A DNA stretch of 64,000 nt from Triplophysa rosa (lineage: Eukaryota > Chordata > Actinopteri > Cypriniformes > Nemacheilidae): the NCBI RefSeq assembly GCF_024868665.1, contig NC_079893.1, positions 13,213,400 through 13,277,399 of the forward strand, given 5' to 3'. How positions within the stretch are numbered: position 1 is the stretch's first letter; every line of letters starts with the position of its first letter. Positions 37,501 to 48,499 of the stretch are shown piece by piece. A program made the translations under genes and the position numbers. The notes under the pieces are model-generated. The model saw only the letters and a list, made by a program, of their open reading frames with translations. It did not search any database and was not told the DNA's origin.

Positions 37501-39296
37501 GATTTTGAAACATTTCTAACGTCAAAACGCGCACACAATCCACAAATAGGTGGACTCCGCCCACTATCTACGCAAGCCAATCGGGTAACTTCCGCTTTCA
37601 TTGTCCAATAGGGCACGTTCTAACTTCAGCCAATCACGTTTTGTTCTGCACTAAGATTCAGGGAGCTAACATGGCGGCTAGTGGCGGTCTAAAATGCGTG
37701 ATATACTAAGAAATACGCGAAAATAGTGATATACTGGCGGCGTTAAGAAATTGGCGTTTTAATATTAATACGGCGACCAAAAGCACGTGAATTGTGAATC
37801 TGTTGGCTTTCGATATTTCGCGCGGTTTTTACGGCGTTTGGATGTAAACGCGTTGCGTAATTCTCAACCATTTTGCTTTTTTCTTCCTGCATGCATAAAA
37901 AAAATATTTATTTATATAGCGCTTTTCGCAATGTGCATTGTTCAAAAGCAGCTTTACGGAAGAAAATCTATAAAAAACAAACAAACAGAAAAACACTTAA
38001 GGTAAAACACAGTGCATGGTGTTTGTAGGACAAGCAAGGTCATTCTAATTAAGCTATGTTAACGGAATTTACCGAACCTTAATCTAATAACATAATATAT
38101 AATTTTATTTTATTAATTTATTACCTATAATAAAGGTAACATAAATAGGTAAGAGAACAAGAGTTAGAAGAGTAATTTATTCGTAACAGAAAACAGTATT
38201 TACCTATAATGCAGTTTTGCATAAATCAGAAACTCCACCCAAACTGAAACTGAGATATCATCCCATATAAATTAAATTATATGAGAGAATGTGGCGTCAT
38301 ACGTCTAAATGCAGATTAAAGGTTGAAAATTACTTTAATCAAAATAATCATTACAAAAATTAAAAAAATAATAAGCTTGATTGCTTAGCAACCTTAAACT
38401 GTATTATTTATCTGCCCCATGCCGTGGAGGAGCGCGTTCTCCGCAGCCGGCCTCAACAGCCTGCAAACGGACGTTCACCCAAGCATTTAGATATGATTGA
38501 TTTTACTCGACAAAGCATATGAAACAACGATAAATAATGACCATGACTCACTCGAGTATGCATGTTCTCCATTTTACATTTTGCACTGAATTAAATTACA
38601 TTTTAGCATTAACGGAAATGTCCGTAAAATAAAGGAAAATGTACTGGTAATTTTCTGCCAGTACTTTATCTGTTTTAACTGGATTTTTTTACAGTGCATG
38701 TAATTATGTTTAATTAGGCCTACTATTCGGAGCAATGGGATCAGTAGGCTTAACCACCATCTTTGTGCAAACCAACTTTTTAAAATAGTTTTTTCCTGTA
38801 GCTTATAAGTAGCATGCCCGCATCCCGACTCATTTTGCCATGTTCTCGCCAGGCTAGGCTGCATGAGTGGGTTGCCGGGCCTGAATCCAGCACTTATTTC
38901 TATGTGCTGAATAATATTTTTTTCCATTTCATTGTAAGTTTCTTTGCAGTACCACGCACGATAGCATCAGTCTCTTCACGGAGGTAAATGGCAAGGCGTT
39001 TGGCATTGACTTGGGCTGTGTTATATTTTAGTTAATAAGTTCATGTTTGTTACATTACAATCATTGCGCAACATTATTGCGTCTCCTTATAGTGAATCAA
39101 TTTTTGTAATATGGAAACTAAAATCACATGGGCTACTGATAAGAGACATGCATAGACTAAAAGGCCACTGTAAGTCGCTTTGGATAAAAGTGTCTGCTAA
39201 ATGCGTAAATGTAAAATCTATTACTGTTCGTTCGTCCTGTTTATAGCACGAAAGTCCACTGATGTGTGAGTTCAGCAGCAAAAATCAAGTGCAGAT

Positions 39297-39590
39297 ACGG
39301 TTTATATAAAGATCTCTCATTCCAGACTTTCTTTTCATACTGACCACGCATTAAGTACTGAAATATAAATCTAAAAACGACCAAGCGATACAGATAAACA
39401 GAACAAGACCAACTAGGTAAAAATTGACTAATGGATCAAGCGGGTCTCGAACCGGCGCTTGATGCTGTCAGCGATTGCGAGTCTATCACGCTAACCAGCA
39501 AACTACCACTCTCATTGCTCAGCATTTGCTTAAAGGGAATGCAGTTTACTTTTTACTCTGGCTGACCTCGCTTATACCAGGAGTGATTTC
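39297..39590 (-). mobile_element. tRNA-like/SINE insertion in the right arm only
   Basis: The left arm passes directly from the GTGCAGAT to the TGGTGTTG sequence (read as its complement), whereas the right arm has about 290 extra bases here. On the minus strand the insert has a Pol III A-box-like TGGTTAGCGTGATAGAC and a B-box GGTTCGAGACC at about 39449-39459, with spacing that suggests a type II (long variable arm) tRNA ancestor. It is either a SINE or a tRNA pseudogene and postdates the palindrome. Confidence 0.5.
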
Positions 39591-40893
39591 TGGTGTTGTA
39601 AATTAGCTAATATAATATTTCAACCGATTGCTTTTTTGCTTTTCACGTAGGCCATACGTATAGGCCATGCGCTATATGTAATAAGCAGGATACATTACTA
39701 AGGGATTGGTTGGCCTTTATACAATTTCTGACCACGTTGTGTAACTTTACATTTCCAAAGAGAAGTCGCTTCTTCGGAAAGCAAGCAATGGTTTGTTTAA
39801 TGTTAGCAAAGGTAACACTGCGCACATAATAAAATCCTGTAAAATGATCAGTGGTAAATTGCTCTGGTCTGGCTCAGTTCATCAGTGATTGGGTGAGAAC
39901 AGTTCGAATTGACTGGCTGCGGAAATCAGCGGGAGGGGCTCATTATACAACACACAAAAGGCCGTAAATAACGTGCGCTCTGTGCAACCAAAACGGCATT
40001 TTTACGCCGTCATATGGCAAGACAGCGGCGCAAAAGGCAGCGCTTTTCAAGCCCCTTAGAACGCCGTTAAATACGGCGTTATGGACGACTTTTCGCGTGT
40101 TTTTTACGGCGTTTGGAATCGCGACGCCGTATTTTGCGGCGCAAATACTGTTTAAAACGCCGTCAAAAACGGCGTTCGGATATAAACGCGTTTAATCTAT
40201 GGCGTAATTTCTGAACCAAACCCTATCCGGCTTGCCATACGCCTACGCTCTGTTTTACGCGTGCGTATGATATGGGTGTCAGGCTAAATTACGTAAAGAC
40301 GCGAGACATCCTTCCAATGTGTTGTGCGTGTGTTCAGTCAGACTATTCATATAGGCTATAACCCAGAATATGATCCACCAAAATGTATAGTTAGCCTATA
40401 TTTAAACTTGAAGGAGCAATGGTCTGTGCTTCACAGCCGCTCCGGGCTGTGAGTCGCGGAGCTTTATTGCTACAGCACAATTTTACCTCTGAGCTGCAAA
40501 AAACTGCAGCGTTAATATTATTAGATCAATATTTCCATAAACTTTTCTTTTAGAGAGAGGAAACCACCAGCATACCTTAAAGACTTTGTGACATAAAATT
40601 AGAGTATTTTAATAATTAAAGGGTTTTTGGGGGGAAGAATTTCCTCTGAGTTAAGTGGGAAGGAATGTTGTATGTTAAAGGAAGTGTGGAGTTTGTCCAA
40701 TAGGGGGAGGTGATGCATTGGGTGGTGGGTTGTAATCACTGTTAAAAGCAGAGAAGAACTCATTGTAGAGGCGCTTGTATGTGTATTGTTTGCTGCCCAG
40801 ATGGATCCTAAATAAAGAGAGACCATCAAGAAATTCCGTTCTCTTGGAGTTATTCAATTGTATTGGAGATACAACATCCGCCATGTTATTGCA

Positions 40894-40912
40894 CGAGAGA
40901 GAAAGAGAGAGA

Positions 40913-40948
<36 letters not shown>
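40894..40948. repeat. (GA)n microsatellite
   Basis: Slightly interrupted GA dinucleotides. Open frames of SLSLSL and RERERE through this stretch are repeat artefacts. Confidence 0.9.
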
Positions 40949-41577
40949 CACGGTGACTTCACTGCACATTAAGTCGGGGAGTCTACAAACATCAAACGAG
41001 GAAATTTTTGCATTGGTCTAGTATATATCTGTGTTTTCGATTTCACATGTGTTCATTATGTGTAGGAACCGTAACATTTAAGCGGATAACAGTGTTAGGC
41101 TTGATTCACATTTTGCGTCTAAAACCGCGCGCAAAACGCGAGACGCGCTGCTTTCTCCTTTTTTTCAAAGCGCTCCGGCAGTTGCGCACGCAGAGCGTCT
41201 GCCGTTGCTAAGCAACCATGGGCCACGATAGCCGTTGAGACGAGGAGGTACAAACAAAGGATATTTGGTATTTATATATTATATGCATTGAAAATACCTT
41301 GCGATAACTCTGCTACTAGATTTAGTTATGCTGTGATCATCTGTGTCTCCATCTTCATTGAGCTTGTCTATGGCCCTGTCCCAAATGCCGCACTTGCGGT
41401 CTCGTGGACTTAAATGTCTACCATGTCTACGAGTCCGTAGGGTGTCCCATTTGTCATTTTAGAGCTCAGAAGTCTGCTCGCGAGCGCCTCCTTTGTGCCC
41501 TCGATGCGGTCTTCGGCGAAGCCCGCATTGATGCAGACTCCACTGAAGTCCCCTACCCAGTAACCCAGCAAACACAG

Positions 41578-42097
41578 AACGTTCCCCTAACGTTCCCATA
41601 TGGTTTTGGTTATTTTTATGTAACCGAACGAGAACCTTTAGAGAACGTCCCCTACAAGTTATTTTTTGGTTTAATTTAAATAACCTAAAAAGAACCTAAT
41701 GGGAACGTTCTCTACAGGTTCTCTTCTGGTTACATAAACTCTACAGGTTCTCTTTTGGTTACATAAAAATAACCTACAAAGAACCTAATGGGAACGTTCT
41801 CTACAGGTTCTCCTTTGGTTACATAAAAATAACCTAAAAAGAATCTAATGGGAACGTTCTCTACAGGTTCTCTTTTGGTTACATAAAAATAACATACAAA
41901 GAACCTAATGAGAACGTTCTCTACAGGTTCTCTTCTGGTTACATAAAAATAACCTACAAAGAACCTAATGGGAACGTTCTCTACAGGTTCTCCTTTGGTT
42001 ACATAAAAATAACCTACAAAGAACCTAATGGGAACGTTCTCTACAGGTTCTCCTTTGGTTACATAAAAATAACCTAAAAAGAACCTAATGGGAACGT
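41578..42097. repeat. 60-bp minisatellite with inverted left terminus
   Basis: From about 41700 a 60-base unit (ACATAAAAATAACCTACAAA ... CAGGTTCTCCTTTGGTT) is repeated about six times with few changes, ending at 42097. The left end (41578-41650, AACGTTCCCCTAACGTTCCC) is in the opposite orientation, which suggests terminal inverted repeats of a MITE whose right end has been amplified. Since 60 is a multiple of 3, a 129-codon minus-strand frame with a 20-residue period is open through it. I treat that frame as incidental. Confidence 0.8.
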
Positions 42098-43029
42098 CAA
42101 AAGCATTAAAGCATAACACTATGATTTTTTGTATGCTGCTTTGAAATTGTGTAGTTATAATAAAAACTCTACCATCATGGGCTGATACAGGAATTCAATA
42201 TTAATGCAATTAATGAAAAAAAATTATGCAATTTGAAATAAAACTATGGCCACAGTACAGATCAAATGTTGCAGTTCGGAACAGCCAAAAATAAACCCAT
42301 CTATTGATGTGACTTTGATGTGCACACATTATCCCACACACATATAAAGTGTTTGTACAGCGTTAAGATTTAAATGGTGTTACTTTTAATTCACCGTAAC
42401 AGTGAACCGTTGTTACACAAGACTTGAGAAATATATCAAATTACCGTTTTCAGACAGTAGGGGGCGCTCACACACAATGTTTGTTTGAGCACGTACCATT
42501 TTTCTGGAAAGCATCCAACACTGAATTCAGGAAGCCAACTCAATCATCAGGTAATGTGTAGAATGTAATCAGTTTCAAACAGGTACATGCACTATAAATA
42601 GGATAGGACTTAAACAGAAATCACTTCACAAAGATTTATTACCCACATGTGCAAGCATAACATGTTTATTGTTTTTACCAATAATTGAGAAAGTTACAGT
42701 GCTGAATCAAATTCCTTTAAATCAAATGATTGTAACATGAGTGGAATAAAATGTAACAGTACATACATTGTACCAAATACTGCCCTGTCTCTGTAATGCA
42801 CAGTGGGGACCAAACAATATACTGTATAATATCCATTTGTATGATGTACACAGATCGGGATGAGACAGCATGAATTTCTGGACAGCAGAATAGTTGAATA
42901 GCTATGTCACAGGAAAAGAGGCAGAACATTTCTGTATTCTCCTCACTGAAAAAGAAACATTAGGCAGTCAGGCAAGACATATGGGAAAACACCCGTCTGT
43001 CTCATATTTGTATCTCATGTCTGTGTTAG

Positions 43030-43449
43030 ACTTTGGAGTGGATTCAGCTAATATACATTTATACGCTGATGATACAGTTATATACACAGCAGCATCTTCT
43101 GTAAACCAAGCATTAATGAAATTACAAAATGCATTTTATGTAATTCAACGCTCACTGTTACAGATGAAGTTGGTTTTAAACTAAAAAAATACAAAATATA
43201 TGATCTTTAGCCATACTAACTATAAGGAACCAGATGTGGTAACCTCAACTCTAGATGGTACCCAAATTGAAAGAGTTGGCTCCTATAAATATTTAGGTAT
43301 ATGGATGGACAAGAAACTGGCTTTTAATGTCCACATTGATAATTTGTTGAGAAAACTCAAACCAAAACTGAGGTTTCTTTATCGTTTGAAAAGCTGCTTT
43401 AATTATGAGGAGAGAAAGACATTTATAGAAAGTACATTTTTGTCTATTG
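43030..43449 (+). pseudogene. LINE reverse transcriptase fragment, 5' piece
   Basis: The frame reads NIHLYADDTVIYTAASSVNQ (RT catalytic YADD), then a stop at 43182-43184, then YKYLGIWMDKKLAFNVHIDN and LRKLKPKLRFLYRLKSCFNY. This matches the palm and thumb of fish APE-type LINEs. Coding sequence breaks off at 43449 at a hAT MITE and resumes in the same frame at 45167, so it is one insertion split in two. The 5' end is truncated near 43030. Confidence 0.75.
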
Positions 43450-45166
43450 TAGGGCTGCAATTTACGATTATTTAATTGTCGACTAATCTAACGATTATTT
43501 TTTCGATTAGTCGACTAATCTAACGATTATTATTTTTTATTAATCTAATAAAGATTTTTTGGATTACTTTATTAATCCTTTGGCAAACTTTGCACATAAA
43601 CAATAAGTTCTAGTATTTTCTTACATTATAAAGCAAATCATACTTTTACTCCACTACATTTTATAAATAAATATTGTTGTTTTAACATTTTAATCCGTGT
43701 TTACATTAAAATCACCATCTTCTTTTAATTAAGTAGTTTTAATTTTAAAAGTAAAAAAATACTGATTTTTTATGTACTTAAGTACTGTATTAAAGGTAAA
43801 AAAATGTTTTATTGCACTTATGCTTTTTGTTGTCCTTATGTTGTTCCAATTGCTTCCATTGTTTCCCTCATCTGTAGGTCACTTTGGATAAAAGCGTCTG
43901 CTAAATGACTAAATGTAAATACTTTAAAAAATGTGTATATGAAATACTAGAGCATGATATATGCTCTGTATTTTTTTCCTCAAAGTAATATCCGACTCTA
44001 TTTTCAGTCTCATAATATAATTGAGTAAAAGTAAAATACTGCTATCTGTCTCTGTTTATTGTACAAAACTATCACCGTATAAAAGACTCTAATGCAGAGT
44101 GGCGTTAAAGCGAGCCCGCGCACGCGGAACTCAGAATGATGCGCTTAATGCATTCGCTTCGTTATTTACAGTTATGCGCATCCCGGACGCACAATGATGC
44201 GCTTAAAGCACATACTCCTTCTGAAGTCCCGGGGATCATTTTGCTCCCCAAAGTAAATAATAGTTAGAACACAACGAGAAGAGATGATATGTTACATGTT
44301 TAACACATAGTGCGTTGCATCAATCCGACATTTTACAGTTAAATCAGAGGTTTAAAAAGAGTTATTTCGTATGAAGACGCAACATATTCAGACCGCTTCC
44401 AGTGCTTCTAATAAACTAAGCTATACTCAGCGAGTAACGTTAACTCACAGTCTCTAGCAAAATACATTTTAAACTAAGCCATAGACTATCATCGTGTCAT
44501 TATGAAGAATAATGAAAACATTGGAACATCTTGGAAAGAGTAGCGTCCTGACCGTCACCGTACACACGCATGCTGACTGGAGATTGACAGACAGCACCAG
44601 CGGAGGTCAGAGTTTCTTAATGATGCTATATTGGTTTATTCCTTGCATAAAAAGCTATCGAATGACATAAAAAGTGCATTGGTGGTTTCATGATAGTCAG
44701 TCCTTTTTGAAGCTTAAGAGTAATTTAATCAGGGTCACAATCTGCAAAGGTTCACATACACTAACTTACACTAGTACAATAGCGTTAATGTAAATCATTA
44801 ATGTAAAGCGTAGTTTTACATTACAAAAAAGTAAATTACAAAAAGTAATTTATTATGAAAGTCTACATCTACGTTCCCCTCCCCGTCCGTTTGTGATTGC
44901 GTGTCCATGCTGTGATGATCGCATTCCGGGGGTAACGTTAGGGGGAATTCCTCCGTCCATTCACTAACTTACTGCGTCCGAGGCTCTCGATCGCTTTTTG
45001 TCGGGTGAATTATACTTTCTCTTGTTCTGCTGATTAACTTACACACGCCCGGGAACAGAAACTGCTATTACAGCAGATAAACGTAAATAATACGAAGCGT
45101 CGACGCATTTCACGCACGTCGACGTATTTTAGTAGTCGACGTAGTCGACGCGTCGTTGCAGCCCTA
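43450..45166. mobile_element. hAT MITE inserted in the LINE
   Basis: Begins TAGGGCTGCAATTTACGATT and ends GTCGTTGCAGCCCTA, with GTCGACTAATC/AGTCGACG-type subterminal motifs. The flanks share TCTATTG (43443-43449 and 45167-45173), 7 of the expected 8 duplicated bases. Removing the element and one flank restores the LINE frame (FLSI then DYGDIVYMYAASS), which fixes the boundaries. It contains a SINE tail near 43873-43920. Confidence 0.85.
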
Positions 45167-45860
45167 TCTATTGATTATGGGGACATTGTTTATATGTATG
45201 CAGCCTCTTCTGTATTAAGGAAATTGGATTTTATCAACCATGCAGCATTACTTTTTGCGTGGTGCAGATTCACGCTCATCATTGTGTATTATATCTTTCC
45301 TGTAGCTCAAGTGGTAAGAGCATTTCGTTAACAACTTATGGTTGTGGGTTCGATCCCAGGGATTGCCTATGTATAAATGTATAGGATAAAGCAATGTAAG
45401 TCGCTTTGGATAAAATCGTCTGCCAAATGCGTAAATGTAAATTATATGAATCTGTTTCATGTTCATCTTTACATTTTAGGAGGAAAGTTCATATATATTT
45501 ATTTCTTAGACACTACTGGGCAAATAACCCTCTTATTTTTCTAATCTTTTAACCTTGTACATAAATAGTTATTGCACCAGCTCAATCGTATTTACACTTA
45601 AAATTTCCAAGTGTCCTCAGAATTTGGTAAATGTGCTTTTTCGTTCTATGCCCCTTGGGCATGTAATGATTTGCAAAGGGTATTTAAATTGGTGTCCTTT
45701 CTATCGTCATGCACTTTTAAATGTATTTTGTATCATGTTTTAAAAGATTCCTTTAAAACCAAGTCTTAAGTGTTTATCTTGATTTACTTGTTATTAGTTT
45801 TTGTTACTGAGTGTTATGTGTCTTTGTTTTGTGTGAAACTTTGTGTGCCACTGTCTTGAC
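45167..45860 (+). pseudogene. LINE fragment, 3' piece (C-terminal region and 3' end)
   Basis: The frame continues DYGDIVYMYAASSVLRKLDF up to about 45293, is interrupted by a SINE (45299-45443), and resumes with stops as FQVSSEFGKCAFSFYAPWAW near 45605-45665. This is the conserved C-terminal end of these LINE proteins. The sequence CTTGACCCAGGAAAAAGAGA near 45855 fits the LINE 3' end. Several stops make it a pseudogene. Confidence 0.7.
45299..45443 (+). mobile_element. tRNA-derived SINE (HAmo-type) inserted in the LINE
   Basis: Head CCTGTAGCTCAAGTGGTAAG, box B GGTTCGATCCC near 45347-45357, tail AAGTCGCTTTGGATAAAATC, ending in CGTAAATGTAAATT. ATTATAT occurs on both flanks (before 45294 and after 45441), a likely target duplication. 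Same family as 32741-32888. Confidence 0.8.
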
Positions 45861-46678
45861 CCAGGAAAAAGAGACATTTTTTTTATAACAATGCAAAAAC
45901 TATAATACTGTAATAATAAAAGGTAATATTTAAATAAATATTGCATTCTGCATGTTCTTGCAGTGTCACAATGGTTAAATGTCAATGTCATGAATTGTGC
46001 AGATACTGTAGATATGTCTAAATTTTAGATTCAGAAAGAAGCAACAGATTGTATATGGTCTTTAATAAAGATTGTGATATGCTTTTTTTGGAAGATTGCC
46101 CACCCTACATGCAGCAGCTGGTAGACAAAAAAGCCAAAGACAAAAGCCAAATCATATACTGTATGTATTATATGCACTTTGGCTGGTCAAGCTACAAATA
46201 ATAACACAGATTTCTGTATTAAATTTAATATTTTGTATACAATTACAAAAATATAGGGTTAAGACATACAGGGATTGCTTAAATGAGTCAAATATTTTTT
46301 TTGAACCGATTCTTTTAAAAATAACCCCATGAAACTGATGTTCTAACATTAATCCGACATCCCAGTGATTCATATGAAAATGTCGACATTTTAGGCAGCT
46401 GCATTTAATTCCCAAAACATTATCATCATGGCTATTCACAAATACTCTTCTAAAATTTGAGGTGTCACTGACAGGTGAAAGGCTACACCGAAAGAAGACA
46501 CAGGTACAGAATATATATAGTCCATGGGTGTTGAGGGGACCGTTGACAGGTGTGGGGATTGCAGACACGAAACAGATGCGGGAGCGTGGAGGAGCGTGAG
46601 TAATGGAGTCCTGGGGCAAACACGGGGAGAAACCGGGACACAGTCGCTGTGCAGGAGATGGTTACCAATTCTTACCAC

Positions 46679-48219
46679 TTAGGGTCTGCTTGTCAGAATG
46701 GTAGAGGTCAGTGCTACAGGTCGGTCAGCATTTTTGGGCAAGAAAATGTTGTGAGGCTGTTGAAGAGAAGGCTGAGCTGGACGAGTCATTCGACTAGAAA
46801 AGAAAATGGGGAAACAGGTAAGACGTTTACAATCTCATATATTAAAATATTGAACAATTTCAGGTAATACATTTAAAAATGAATAAATATATAAATACTA
46901 CTATAGTTATACGACAGGGCAAATATGAGTGATTTTGCACATGCAAAATTATAATTTCATTTTGAATGTCATGGATGTTCAGTACTAAACTAAGAGCTTT
47001 ATTCAAAGGTTCATATGAACCTAATAAACATTCACTATATCAACAAAAGTATTGAGATGCTTCTTTTTAATGAACAGTTTCATTTCTGTGACTTCAAATC
47101 TTAATGCTGCAGCATATAATGATATTGTAGAGAATTGTGTGCCTCTAATTTTTTTAACAACAGTTTGGGAAGGGCCTTTTCTATTCCCACATGACATTCA
47201 TCCTATATAAAAGACAAGGTTCAGAAAGAAATTATTAATTTAGTCAGCGAAGAAGAACTTGACTGGTCTGCATAAAGCCAAGTCCTGAACCCAGCTGAAC
47301 ACATTTGGTGTGACTTTAAATGCAGACTTTGAGCCAAAAACTCATCACTTGACATCAGTCACTTGTACACAAAGGTACAGCCATTTTGGACCAGAAAAAG
47401 ATGCTTCTAAAACTGTTGCAAAAGAGATGGAAACAAAATTATATACAATGGCTTTTGTAGAAATGCCACATTGAAAAGTTTCAGAGCCTTTTCTGTCCAA
47501 AAATAACTACTGACTGTGCACAAGTCATTGGTGTTGGGTGACGAGTTTTTGGATCAAAGTTGCATTAAAAGTCACACAAATGTGCTTTATGCAGACCAGT
47601 CAAGATGTTCCACACTGACTCAATGAACGATGTCTTTTTAAACTATGCATTACTAGACCCATCCCAAAATGCTGCTTTAAAATTGTTGTCACGGAAATGA
47701 CTAAAGCAGTCAAACCTGTTCATGAGAAGGGGCTGTCCTAATACTTTTGTCCATATAGTGTATGTAAACTATGTGTGTGTGCTTGTATACATGATTTACG
47801 AGGACACATATCTGTGTAATGACATGTGTATAACAACGTAAACATGGTTTCTGTGTCCTCGCAAACTTAATTGCTTAAAAAACATACTAAATGATCATTT
47901 TTTAAAAGAAAAAATGCCTACGGTTTTCTGTGATGTTAGGTTTAGGAGTAGGGTTAAGACATAGAATATACAGTTTGTACAGTAAAAAATCATAATGTCT
48001 ATGAAGAGACCACATATGCAAGTATGTGAGTGTGTATATACACTACAATAAAACCAACAATTTCCACAAATAAAAACATGTCATTCGTACCTCTCAAAAT
48101 ACCAGATGTTGTCATACACATTGAACAGATTTGTGTGCAGCGCTTCTCTTTCATCTGGCTTAGGTGACTCACATGAATCGCCTACTACTTGTTGAACAAA
48201 GAGACATGCATCCACTTTT
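46679..48219 (-). CDS. Last two coding exons of an unrecognised gene
   Basis: On the minus strand, a TTTTTTCAG acceptor precedes an exon at 48219-48091 reading KVDACLFVQQVVGDSC, ESPKPDEREALHTNLF, then NVYDNIWYFE. It ends AG before a GTACGA donor. A second acceptor (CTTTTCTAG) precedes the exon at 46793-46679. It joins in phase (AG+T) and reads SRMTRPAQPSLQQPHNIFLP, then KNADRPVALTSTILTSRP and TAA. Together they encode about 80 C-terminal residues. The sequence has a balanced composition and no similarity to the repeats around it. I do not recognise the family; the many short Pro/Arg motifs could suit a structural or microtubule-associated protein, but that is a guess. Upstream exons are not certain. 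The gene is tail-to-tail with tmem131l. Confidence 0.5.
47032..47762. mobile_element. Tc1/mariner-like MITE with CACTATAT ends
   Basis: CACTATATCAACAAAAGTATT at the left and AATACTTTTGTCCATATAGTG at the right are inverted terminal repeats. Further internal pairs (GACTGGTCTGCATAAAG with CTTTATGCAGACCAGTC) fold the element. It lies in the intron between the two exons of the unrecognised minus-strand gene. No intact transposase is present. Confidence 0.65.
47780..48060 (-). repeat. Diverged copy of the TGTCCCC-type interspersed repeat
   Basis: Read on the minus strand it contains ACTGTACAAACTGTATATTC, ACCCTACTCCTAAACCTAAC and GTGTCCTCG in the same order as 7328-7600. It is non-coding and ends near the donor site of the exon at 48091. 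Confidence 0.5.
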
Positions 48220-48499
48220 CTGAAAAAAGAAGGAAAAACAATAAAAATGTGTTAACAATCCTACTCCCACACACAAAAATGTTTCCCAGTCTTTTTACAG
48301 GTACTCTCAGTACTGCACACTTAATAATTTTTGTATTGCTATTTTAACAATTCCATTCTGATGTGACACCATACTGTCATTTTTCTGATGTAAATTACTT
48401 AAATTATAAGCGGACTGGATATATGTAAATGTCATTTCAAACTATTAATAAAATCTAGTTATTTTACAAGGGCACATTAGAGGAAGCAGTTCAAGACAA

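Larger units (their letters stand above)
36088..38697. repeat. Nested inverted pair with CACTGTAAAAAAATCC ends
   Basis: The sequence at 36088-36215 (ACTGTAAAAAAATCCTG ... CAAAATGTAAAAT) is the reverse complement of 38572-38697 (ATTTTGCACTGAATTAAATT ... GATTTTTTTACAGTG). Arm length is about 125 bases. Either these are the ends of a 2.6-kb element inserted into the giant palindrome, or two solo copies in opposite orientation. No transposase frame lies between them. Confidence 0.65.
35035..40215. mobile_element. 5.2-kb giant inverted repeat (foldback element or palindromic duplication)
   Basis: The left arm 35035-35812 is the reverse complement of the right arm 39142-40213, with high similarity over about 780 bases and weaker pairing outward to about 35012/40243. 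Both outer parts are dense in AACGCCGT/ACGGCGTT octamers, which form further short hairpins. The right arm has a ~290-bp insertion that the left lacks. No transposase or other recognisable protein is encoded in the 3.3-kb centre, and the centre holds a third partial arm copy (36958-37180) and a nested inverted pair. No clean target duplication was identified. Confidence 0.75.

Noticed and set aside
39440..39510. A functional tRNA gene on the minus strand
   Set aside because: A and B boxes are present but the acceptor stem does not pair convincingly; a SINE or tRNA pseudogene fits better.
41730..42119. 129-codon periodic minus-strand protein
   Set aside because: A 60-base minisatellite with a period divisible by three; no start context, no unique flank.
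46152..46619. 155-codon minus-strand frame just downstream of the unrecognised gene
   Set aside because: It follows the stop codon of the spliced frame (46679) and shows no domain; likely 3' UTR or flank.
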